Assembly: GCA_963760225.1 (NCBI GenBank)
Contig: CAVXCD010000003.1
Span: 1,736,001-1,800,000, forward strand
Reading direction: 5' to 3'
Source of the DNA: 13-2-20CM-66-19 sp963760225
GTDB lineage: Bacteria > Pseudomonadota > Gammaproteobacteria > Steroidobacterales > Steroidobacteraceae
Length of the DNA: 64,000 nt
The notes beneath the pieces were generated by a model, which worked only from the letters and a program-made list of their open reading frames with translations, was not told the origin of the DNA and did no database searches. Each line of letters starts with the position of its first letter. Position 1 is the first letter of the stretch. A program made the position numbers and the translations under genes. Positions 31,213-38,481 of this stretch are shown piece after piece.

Positions 31213-32285
31213 GCGGGGTGCTGCACCGGGTCGATGACCCGCACCGCCTGTCCCGCCACCAGCCGCTCACCGCCGCGGATCACCAGACGGTCTCCCGCGG
31301 CGAGCGCGCCGCGCACCTCCACGGCATCCGCCACGCCCGCGCCGGGGGTGACGTCGAGTTCCTCCACCGTGTTGGCGCGGGTCACGCGCAGCACGTAGGA
31401 GCGATTCTGCCGTATCACCAGCGCGTCCCGCGGCACCGTGAACGCGCTGCGCTCGCTGCTTTTCGGCAGGCTCACCTCCACCGGCATGCCGACCAGCCAT
31501 TGCGGGTTCAGCAGCGCGACGCGCACCTCGAACTGGCGCGAGCGGTCGTCCCCGACCGGCACCACGGTGCGCACGCGACCACTGTGCTCGACGCCGTGAT
31601 CGCGCACCGTGACCAGCTGGCCCGGGTGCACGCTGCCAGCCAGGGCGAGGGCGGCCGTGGCGCGCGCCTCGACGTTCGCCGTGTCGACGAGCCGCACCGT
31701 GGCGGCGCCGGTCTGCAGGTATTCGCCGCTCTGGATGAAGCGTTCGGTGACTACGCCGGGGAATGGTGCGCGGATCACGGCCTGCTCGATCTCGTACTGC
31801 ACCTGGCGCAGCTGTGCCTCGGCGCGCGCCAGATCGTCGCCCGACATTTCGCGCTGCGCGCGCGCATCCTCGAGCTGGCTGGCGCTCAGGGCCTGTGTGG
31901 CCGCGAGGCGGTTGAAGCGCTCGAGCTGCGAGTTGTTGACGTCGCGCTGCGCACGGGCGCGGGCCACCTGTGCCCGCAGGTCCTCGAGGCGCAGCCGCGC
32001 GACGGTGTCGTCGAGTCGGGCGAGCGGCTCACCCTGGCGCAGTTGCGTGCCGACGTCTGCCACCCACACGACGCGCCCGGGGATCACGCTGGCGATGCGC
32101 GCATCCGCGCGGCTGACGATCGATCCGGGTATCCAGCTCTCGATCGTCACCGGGCGAACGCTGACCGTGCCGACCTCCACCACCGCGCGCTCCGCGGGCG
32201 GCTCGGCCGCGGGCGCGAGGTCAGCGGCGAGGCCAAGTGCGGTGCAGGCCGCGGTGTGAGCCAGCAGACCGCACAGCCCCGTCAT
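31194..32285 (-). CDS. RND efflux periplasmic adaptor (membrane fusion protein)
   Basis: 363 aa with an N-terminal signal-like segment (LAHTAACTALGLAADLAPA). HlyD/AcrA layout: beta-barrel and lipoyl halves around a coiled-coil hairpin (ARLRLEDLRAQVARARAQRD to LARAEAQLRQVQYEIEQAV), then IRAPFPGVVTERFIQSGEYL. Would bridge an inner-membrane RND pump to an outer-membrane channel, but the only RND sequence next to it is a 69-aa stub. Starts at 32285, overlapping that stub's stop by 4 nt. Confidence 0.88.
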   Translation of the reverse strand: MTGLCGLLAHTAACTALGLAADLAPAAEPPAERAVVEVGTVSVRPVTIESWIPGSIVSRADARIASVIPGRVVWVADVGTQLRQGEPLARLDDTVARLRLEDLRAQVARARAQRDVNNSQLERFNRLAATQALSASQLEDARAQREMSGDDLARAEAQLRQVQYEIEQAVIRAPFPGVVTERFIQSGEYLQTGAATVRLVDTANVEARATAALALAGSVHPGQLVTVRDHGVEHSGRVRTVVPVGDDRSRQFEVRVALLNPQWLVGMPVEVSLPKSSERSAFTVPRDALVIRQNRSYVLRVTRANTVEELDVTPGAGVADAVEVRGALAAGDRLVIRGGERLVAGQAVRVIDPVQHPAQPNPG

Positions 32286-32491
32286 GGCAGCACCGGCGCC
32301 GGCTGCGCTGCCGCGGCAGCCGCGGGGGAGGCGGTGCGCCAGCCCATCTGGATCGAGAGCTGCGGGCGGTTGACGTCGGGGAAGAGCTGCAGCGCCAGCC
32401 GGCTCAGGCTGAGCATGCCGACCAGGCCCACGAAGAGCGCGACGACGATGATCGCGACGGGGCTGCGGCTCGACCAGTTGAGACTTTCCAT
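32282..32491 (-). pseudogene. Truncated RND efflux permease, N-terminal stub only
   Basis: 69 aa. It starts like a normal RND permease (NWSSRSPVAIIVVALFVGLV, first membrane helix, then QLFPDVNRPQLSIQ and GWRTASP), a stretch followed in intact proteins by about 1000 more residues. Here it runs straight into an Ala/Pro tail and a stop that overlaps the adaptor start (ATGA). The rest of the permease is not in the neighbourhood. Probably the product of a large internal deletion, kept in frame so that adaptor translation stays coupled. Confidence 0.72.
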
Positions 32492-32663
32492 GGCAAGCCT
32501 GAAGCGCGACTACGGAGGAACCCTCCCCCGCAACTTTGGATGCTAGCGCCCGGGAAAGCGTTTGAACCCGCCCGCGCGCCGGGACGTGGCCGGCGTGCGA
32601 TATGGCGACGGACGGGAACGCGCCCGCCCACTTCGTAACGGGCCCGGCGGGCGGTGGTTGAGC

Positions 32664-32705
32664 CGTTTTCGGACCCGGAACTCTTCCTGTCGAGGTCCGA
32701 AAACG
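32664..32705. repeat. Perfect 12-bp inverted repeat upstream of HAF protein gene
   Basis: Arms CGTTTTCGGACC (32664-32675) and GGTCCGAAAACG (32694-32705) are exact reverse complements with an 18-nt spacer. It lies 75-115 bp before the HAF-repeat gene, in a 288-bp gap that otherwise shows nothing I can name. It could be a regulator-binding site or an mRNA hairpin in the leader. Confidence 0.6.
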
Positions 32706-32779
32706 TCCGGGCCCGCGGCGCGCGCGGCACTAAATTGCTGCGCACAAGCAAGCGGCCGCACCGGCCGCAGGGAGCTCAC

Positions 32780-34120
32780 ATGAAAAATCAATACGGACTC
32801 GCATTGCCCTACGGCGCACGGCTGCTCGGCGTCGCGGCGGCGGCGGCGCTCGGCCTCGCCGCGAGCGCACCGGCACTGAGCGCGCCGCCGGCACCGGCCT
32901 ACATCATTTATGACACCGGCACGCTCGGCGGCACGTTCGCCTTCGGCGCGGGGGTGGACAATCTCGGCTGGGTAACCGGGGCCTCGCTCAACGATGCGGG
33001 CGCGCTGCACGCGACGCTGGCGATCCCCGGGAACCTCATCGATCTCGGCACGCTCGGTGGCATGAACAGCGCGGTCGAATGGCCGGTCAAGAATAATCAC
33101 GGCCTGGTGGTCGGTATCTCCGAGTCCGCTACGCCTGATCCGAACGGCGAGGTGTTCTCCTGCGCCGACTTCATTCCGACCAATGGTCATACCTGCCTGC
33201 CGTTCCTGTGGCAGAACGGCGCGCTCAGTCAGCTGGCACTGCTCGGCGGCAACAACGGGTTTGCGACCGGCGTCAACAATGCCGGCAGCTCGGTCGGCTG
33301 GGCGGAGACGGCCGTGCACGACAGCGATTGTGTATTTCCGCAGGTGCTGCAGTTCCTCGCGGTCGAGTGGGGCCCGGGCACTGCAGTCAAGCGAGTCCTG
33401 CCGCCCTATGGCACGGACACGACCTCCGCCGCCACGGCGATCAATGATGCGGGTGAGGTGGTCGGTATCTCCGGTGCCTGCGACAACGCGGTGGGTGCGT
33501 ACAGTGCGCGGCATGCACTGCTGTGGCTGAACGGCCAGCCGATCAGGCTGCCGACGCTCGGCGGCGCGGGCTGGAATACCCCGATGGCGATCAACAACGC
33601 CGGCATCATCGTGGGCTTTCTGGATACCCCCGGCGATGTCAGCGGCGGGGTATTGACGCCCAATTCCCAGGCGGTCATCTGGACGCCCGGCGGCATCATC
33701 AACCTGCACACCCTGCCTGGCGATGCGACTGCGCAGGCAACCGGCATCAACGATTTCAACCAGGTCGTCGGCACGTCCTTCGAGGCGAGCGGTGCGCCGC
33801 ACGCCGTGTTCCTGTGGCAGAACGGTCAGCTCTATGATCTGAACTCGCTGCTGCAGCCCAACGCTCCCCTGCAGGCGCTGGAGACCGGCGACATCAATGA
33901 TCGTGGCGAAATCACCGGGCTGGCGTGCGTGCTGGTCGACGGTGCCTGCGGGCCGGTCGCGCACACCTTCGTGGCGATTCCGGCACCGGGCAGCCGCCCG
34001 CCGGGCTGGCAGCCGGCGGAACTCTCGCAGCGCCCGCAGATGTCGGCGGAGCTGCGGCAGCAGCTGGCCCAGCACGGTCGCCTGATGCACGCGCAGGCTC
34101 AGCGACCCGCGGCGCCGTAG
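32780..34120 (+). CDS. Exported HAF-repeat protein
   Basis: 446 aa. Signal peptide (LLGVAAAAALGLAASAPALSA). The mature protein consists of repeats with the cores DLGTLGG, AINDAGEVVGIS, AINNAGIIVGF and GINDFNQVVGTS, each followed by a HA(L/V)LW- or AFLW-type strand, the pattern of the extracellular HAF family. It probably folds as a beta-propeller-like solenoid. Function is unknown across the family. Cysteines occur in pairs (CADF/HTCLP, CDNA). GGGAG precedes ATG 32780. Alone on its strand between the adaptor and the GGDEF gene. Confidence 0.82.
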   Translation: MKNQYGLALPYGARLLGVAAAAALGLAASAPALSAPPAPAYIIYDTGTLGGTFAFGAGVDNLGWVTGASLNDAGALHATLAIPGNLIDLGTLGGMNSAVEWPVKNNHGLVVGISESATPDPNGEVFSCADFIPTNGHTCLPFLWQNGALSQLALLGGNNGFATGVNNAGSSVGWAETAVHDSDCVFPQVLQFLAVEWGPGTAVKRVLPPYGTDTTSAATAINDAGEVVGISGACDNAVGAYSARHALLWLNGQPIRLPTLGGAGWNTPMAINNAGIIVGFLDTPGDVSGGVLTPNSQAVIWTPGGIINLHTLPGDATAQATGINDFNQVVGTSFEASGAPHAVFLWQNGQLYDLNSLLQPNAPLQALETGDINDRGEITGLACVLVDGACGPVAHTFVAIPAPGSRPPGWQPAELSQRPQMSAELRQQLAQHGRLMHAQAQRPAAP

Positions 34121-34143
34121 GCAACACGGCCGTCGACGGCGAC

Positions 34144-34173
34144 GGGCCGCGCGCTCCCCCCGGCGCGCGGCCC
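34144..34173 (+). terminator. Strong GC hairpin after HAF protein gene
   Basis: Perfect 10-bp stem GGGCCGCGCG / CGCGCGGCCC with a 10-nt loop, 24 nt after the stop codon. No T-tract follows, so factor-independent termination is not assured. Confidence 0.45.
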
Positions 34174-34310
34174 GCCGCCGCTTGGCGCCTCACACCGCCG
34201 CCCGCGCAGCGCACCCGAGCCGGCGCGCCCCGCTGCAATCGGGGTGCGGACCTTGATTGCCGCAGGCTGACAGGGTTGAATCGCTAGCTCAGTCATCCTC
34301 GGGGGCGAAC

Positions 34311-35364
34311 ATGCGATCCGGCGGCCACACGACGGTTATCCGCCGCGTCCTCGAGCGCCGCGCGCAGAAGATTCCCACGGCCGACGACAGCACCACCACC
34401 GCGACGGTGGCGGTGATGGTGCGGGTGCTGCCGCCGCCGAAGGCACTGCTGGTGTTCGCCGATCAGCCGCTGCGCCAGCAGATGGAGCGCCACTTCACCC
34501 CGGACGTGCTCGACCTGGAAGCGGTCGCGGACGAGGCGGAGGCGCTGCGCCGCTTCACGGCGGAGTTCCGTGCGGTGGTGATCACGGACAGCCCCGAGCT
34601 CGATTCGCACGCTGCGGGCGCGCACCACCGGCGGCCGCGCGCCGTTCATACTGTACGTGGCGGAGCTCGATGAGGCGCAGGAGCGCGAGGCCGGGCTGCT
34701 CGCCGGTGCCGACGACTGCATCGGCCGGCGTGTCTCCGGCGGCGAGCTGGACGCGCGCGTCGCCGCGGCGCGGCGCATCACCGAGCTCGAGGGCGTGCTG
34801 CGCATCACGTTGGCGGAGAACCGCAAGCTCGCGGCCACCGACGACCTCACCCGGGTCGCGAGCCGGCGCTTCTTCGGCAAGCATTTCCCGCGCGAGGTCG
34901 AACGCGCCGCGCGCTCTGGCCTGCCGCTGTCGCTCCTGCTGTGCGACATCGACCACTTCAAGAAGATCAACGACACGCTGGGGCATACCGGCGGGGATCA
35001 GATCCTGCGCCAGTTCGGGCCGCGGCTGAAACAGGGCCTGCGGCGGCGCATCGACTGGGTGGCGCGGCTCGGCGGCGAGGAATTCTCGATCGTGATGCCC
35101 GAGACGAACTACGCGCAGGCGCTCGAGGTCGCGCGCAAGCTGCGGCGCGCCGTGGTCGACGGCCCGTTCGTCATCGATAAGAAGAAGGTCCGCATCAGCG
35201 CCAGCTTCGGACTGTGCGGCATCGACCGCGTGCCGGTCGGGGAGTCACGCCTGGCGGCGCGCATCCTGCGCATCGCCGACGCCGCGCTGTACCGCAGCAA
35301 GCACGACGGCCGCAACCGCGTCACCGCGACCACGCTCGAGGGCGCGGACCGTCCCGCGCCGTAA
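34311..35364 (+). pseudogene. Receiver-GGDEF diguanylate cyclase (PleD-like) broken by a 1-nt insertion
   Basis: From ATG 34311 the first frame gives a receiver-like domain (KALLVFADQPLRQQME, FRAVVITDSPEL) that goes wrong at about 34602. Dropping one base there restores LIRTLRARTTGGRAPFILYV and joins it to the downstream frame, which holds a full GGDEF domain: DDLTRVASRRFF, CDIDHFKKINDTLGHTGGD, inhibitory RxxD site (RRID) and active site GGEEF. The intact gene would be about 350 aa and make c-di-GMP. As given, only the GGDEF part (frame open from GTG 34657 to 35364) could be made as a separate product. The receiver acidic pocket looks degenerate. Confidence 0.8.
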
Positions 35365-35392
35365 CCCGCGGAAAACGCCTTATCTTCAAGTG

Positions 35393-35477
35393 TGCCCGGG
35401 GCCGGACTCGAACCGGCACGGGGTTTCCCCCAAGGGATTTTAAGTCCCTTGCGGCTACCAGATTTCGCCACCCGGGC
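35393..35477 (-). tRNA. tRNA-Leu, anticodon TAA
   Basis: 85-nt cloverleaf on the minus strand. Acceptor stem GCCCGGG/CCCGGGC with discriminator A; D-arm GTGGCGAAATCTGGTAG; anticodon stem AGGGA-CTTAAAA-TCCCT with TAA; a long class II variable arm (TGGGGGAAACCCCG); T-arm GCCGGTTCGAGTCCGGC. CCA is not encoded. A TAGAAT -10-like box lies at 35494-35499 on the same strand, within a locally AT-richer spacer. Confidence 0.96.
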
Positions 35478-35683
35478 GTTTTCCCGCCGCGCGATTCTAC
35501 AGAAGCGTCCGCAGCGCGGACCTAAATGAGATTAACTTTTAAATGTAGCCCTAAGACACTGAATTTGCGAGACTAAACCAACGTCAAATTCACCTTAAGC
35601 CTCCTGAGCGCGGACGGCGACACACTGCATGTGCGACAGGATAACGTTACCTTTGCGCCCGGCCGTGGCAGCGTAGAGCGGCA

Positions 35684-36310
35684 ATGCCCGAGGCGACACT
35701 CGAAGTCGAGAATCTGCACGTGTTCCGCGGCGAGCGGCACGTGCTGCGCGGCGTGCAGTTCGCGCTCGCCGGCGGGGAGTATCTCGAGGTGCGCGGCGCC
35801 AACGGCGCCGGCAAGACCAGCCTGCTGCGTGCGCTGTGCGGACTGATCTGGCCGGAGGAGGGCCAGGTGCTGTGGAACAGCGTCAACGTGCGCGCGGACC
35901 TGCGCACCTTTCATTCCCGGCTCGCTTATCTGGGTCACGAGCCGCCGCTGAAGGCTGACCTGAGTGCGCGCGAGAACCTGCGTTACTGGATCGGCGTGCG
36001 CCGGCACCTTCGCTCAGTCGAGCTCGACGCGGCACTCGAGCGCGTCGGTGCGAGCCCCTGGTGCGAGCGGCTGGTGCGTACGCTGTCGGCCGGTCAGCGC
36101 CGCCGCGTGGCGCTCGCCGGCCTGGCGCTGCTCGCCGTGCCGCTGTGGCTGCTCGATGAGCCGGCGACGCATCTGGATACCGCCGGGCAGCAGCTGGTGA
36201 GCACGCTCATCGGCGAGCAGCTGGCACGCGGCGGCCTGGTGATCGCGGCTGTGCACCAGAGCCTGCCGGCACCGGCGCCGCGGCTGCGCAGCCTGGAGCT
36301 GCCCGCTTGA
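35684..36310 (+). CDS. ccmA: Cytochrome c maturation heme exporter, ATP-binding CcmA
   Basis: 208 aa. Walker A GANGAGKT (38-45), signature LSAGQRRRVALAGL, Walker B PLWLLDEPATHLD. With CcmB, C and D it forms the ABC complex that releases holo-CcmE. First gene of the ccm operon. The 206-bp gap to the tRNA contains an unusually AT-rich stretch (about 35520-35600) that is a likely promoter area. Confidence 0.95.
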   Translation: MPEATLEVENLHVFRGERHVLRGVQFALAGGEYLEVRGANGAGKTSLLRALCGLIWPEEGQVLWNSVNVRADLRTFHSRLAYLGHEPPLKADLSARENLRYWIGVRRHLRSVELDAALERVGASPWCERLVRTLSAGQRRRVALAGLALLAVPLWLLDEPATHLDTAGQQLVSTLIGEQLARGGLVIAAVHQSLPAPAPRLRSLELPA

Positions 36311-37065
36311 GCGCCGGCGCCTCGGCAGCTGGCACGCTGCCGCCCACCCGCGCGGCCGGGGCGGCGGCACCCGCTGAAGCGAGTGCCGCGGCGAGCGCAC
36401 TCGAGGCGGCGTGGCTCGCGCTGCTGCGCGATGTGCAGCTCGCCTTCCGCAGGCGCGGACAGCTGGTGCAGCCGCTGGCTTTCTTTGCGCTGGTCACGAT
36501 GCTCTTTCCGCTGGCGATCTCGCCCGAGCTCGCGCAGCTGCGCGCGGTGGCGCCCGGCGTGCTGTGGGTGGCGGAGCTGCTCGCTTCCCTCCTGGCGCTG
36601 GAATTTCTGTTCCGCGACGACGCGCACGACGGCACGCTCGAGCAGTACGCCCTCTCGGGTCAGTCGCTCACCTGGCTCATGTTCGCGAAGACCGCCGCGC
36701 ACTGGTTGCTCACCGGCGTGCCGCTCGCGCTCATGGCGCCGCTCGCCGCATTGTCGCTCGGTGTGCCCGCCGCCGCGCTGCCGGGCATCCTGCTCGCGGT
36801 GATCATCGGCAGCGTGACCTTGAGTCTCATCGGCTCGATCGGTGCGGCGCTCACCCTGGGGTTGAAGCGCAGCGGCGCGCTGCTGTCGCTGCTCACCGTG
36901 CCGCTGTCGCTGCCGGTGCTGATCTTCGGCGCGCGCGCCACGCAGCTCGCGATCAACGGCGCGCCGCTGCTCGCGCCGCTCGAGCTGCTGGCGGCGCTCG
37001 CGGTGCTCGCGGTAACGCTCGCGCCGCTGGCGGCCTCTGCTGCCGTGCGCATCTCTCTGGAGTAG
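36307..37065 (+). CDS. ccmB: Heme exporter permease CcmB
   Basis: 252 aa, about six membrane segments (LAFFALVTMLFPLAISPEL, LLAVIIGSVTLSLIGSIGAA and others). RDDAHDGTLEQYALSG is the conserved CcmB loop. Reads from a TTG overlapping the ccmA stop (TTGA); the Ala-rich first 35 residues are unusual, so initiation could be a little further in. Confidence 0.93.
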   Translation: MSAGASAAGTLPPTRAAGAAAPAEASAAASALEAAWLALLRDVQLAFRRRGQLVQPLAFFALVTMLFPLAISPELAQLRAVAPGVLWVAELLASLLALEFLFRDDAHDGTLEQYALSGQSLTWLMFAKTAAHWLLTGVPLALMAPLAALSLGVPAAALPGILLAVIIGSVTLSLIGSIGAALTLGLKRSGALLSLLTVPLSLPVLIFGARATQLAINGAPLLAPLELLAALAVLAVTLAPLAASAAVRISLE

Positions 37066-37082
37066 CCGAAAGGGCTTGCCGC

Positions 37083-37820
37083 ATGAGCTGGACCTGGTTC
37101 CATCGCCTCGCCTCGCCGCCGTACGTGTACGCGTTCGCGGCGCGCCTCACTCCGTGGTTCGCCTGGCCGGCGGCGCTGTGCATCCTGGGCGGCCTGTGGG
37201 GCGGGCTGGTGCTGGCGCCGCCCGACTACCAGCAGGGCGATGGCTTTCGCATCCTTTACGTGCATGCCCCGAGTGCGTGGATGTCGCTGATGGTGTATAC
37301 GACGATGGCGATCGCCGCCGGCGTCGGGCTCATCTGGCGCATCAAGGTGGCGCACGCGGTCGCGGCCAGCTGTGCGCCCATCGGGGCATCGTTCACCTTC
37401 GCCGCGCTGGTGACCGGCGCGCTGTGGGGCGAGCCGATGTGGGGCACCTACTGGCAATGGGATCCGCGGCTGACCTCCGAGCTGGTGCTGCTGTTCCTGT
37501 ACCTAGGCTACATGGGGCTGCGCGCCGGAATCGAGGATACCCAGCGGGCGGACCGCGCGAGTGCCGTGCTGGCGGTGGTGGGAGTGGTGAACGTGCCGAT
37601 CATTCACTACTCGGTGGTCTGGTGGAACTCGCTGCATCAGGCCCCCTCAGTGATGAGACTGGCGAAACCGACCATGCCGCCGTCGATGCTGGTGCCGCTG
37701 CTGCTCATGCTGCTCGGCTTCACGCTGTACTTCGTGGCGGTGCTGCTGGTGCGGTTGCGCGGCGAGGTGCTCGGCCGCGAGCGCACCGCGAGCTGGATCC
37801 GTGAGGTGGTGAGCGCATGA
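37083..37820 (+). CDS. ccmC: Heme exporter/handling protein CcmC
   Basis: 245 aa with six predicted membrane helices. The tryptophan-rich WWD motif (MWGTYWQWDPRLTSEL) and flanking His (HAPSAWMS, HYSVVWWNSLHQ) present heme to CcmE. ATG 37083 is 17 nt after the ccmB stop. Confidence 0.95.
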   Translation: MSWTWFHRLASPPYVYAFAARLTPWFAWPAALCILGGLWGGLVLAPPDYQQGDGFRILYVHAPSAWMSLMVYTTMAIAAGVGLIWRIKVAHAVAASCAPIGASFTFAALVTGALWGEPMWGTYWQWDPRLTSELVLLFLYLGYMGLRAGIEDTQRADRASAVLAVVGVVNVPIIHYSVVWWNSLHQAPSVMRLAKPTMPPSMLVPLLLMLLGFTLYFVAVLLVRLRGEVLGRERTASWIREVVSA

Positions 37821-37981
37821 GGGCCTTCTTCGACATGGGCGGCTATGCGGCCTTCGTCTGGCCGGCGTACGCGGTGACTTTCGCGGTGGTGGTGCTGAAC
37901 GTCGTGTGGGCGCAGCGCGCGCTGACGCACGCGCGCGCGGCGGCCAGGCGGCGCCTCAGTGCGCGCTCGGAAGGCCCATGA
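37817..37981 (+). CDS. ccmD: Heme exporter small subunit CcmD
   Basis: 54-aa single-pass protein (FFDMGGYAAFVWPAYAVTFA) with a basic cytoplasmic tail. Overlaps ccmC (ATGA) and ccmE by 4 nt each. Size, membrane segment and position all fit CcmD, which is needed to free holo-CcmE from CcmABC. Confidence 0.92.
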   Translation: MRAFFDMGGYAAFVWPAYAVTFAVVVLNVVWAQRALTHARAAARRRLSARSEGP

Positions 37982-38475
37982 CACCGCGGCGGCGGCGCAT
38001 GGTCCTGGTGCTCGGCATCGTCGCCGGCGTGAGCCTTGCCGGTGCGCTTGCGTTGAACGCCTTCCGCAGCAACGTCACGTTCTTCTTCGATCCCACCCAG
38101 GTGGCCAATGGCGAGGTGCGCGGCGGCCAGCCGTTCCGCCTCGGCGGCATGGTGAAGCAGGGCAGCTTCACGCGCGCCCCCGGCAGTCTCGAATCGCACT
38201 TCATCGTCACGGATTTCAACCGCGAGGTCACGGTGAGCTACAATCAGGTACTGCCGGACCTGTTCCGCGAGGGTGCCGGCGTCGTCGCTCACGGGCGGCT
38301 GCGGGCCGACGGCACCTTCGTGGCGGACGAGGTGCTCGCGAAGCACGATGAGAAGTACATGCCGCCGGAAGTGGCGCGCTCGCTGAAGCGGCGGCATGGC
38401 GAATCGCGCGCGCTCGCCGCGCCGGCTGCACCGCCGGCGCCGGTCGCCGGCGCCGCACCGTCCGCGGGGAGTTGA
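37978..38475 (+). CDS. ccmE: Cytochrome c heme chaperone CcmE
   Basis: 165 aa. An N-terminal membrane anchor (MVLVLGIVAGVSLAGALAL) is followed by the OB-fold domain (FFFDPTQVANGEV, FRLGGMVKQGS) and the heme-binding motif LAKHDEKYMPPE with His123, which binds heme covalently. An Ala/Pro-rich tail follows. Delivers heme in the periplasm to CcmF. Confidence 0.95.
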   Translation: MTPRRRRMVLVLGIVAGVSLAGALALNAFRSNVTFFFDPTQVANGEVRGGQPFRLGGMVKQGSFTRAPGSLESHFIVTDFNREVTVSYNQVLPDLFREGAGVVAHGRLRADGTFVADEVLAKHDEKYMPPEVARSLKRRHGESRALAAPAAPPAPVAGAAPSAGS

Positions 38476-38481
38476 CCTGCG

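Noticed and set aside
35478..35683. An integrase or attachment site next to tRNA-Leu
   Set aside because: No integrase gene and no duplicated tRNA end is visible within the window; the AT-richness alone is not enough.
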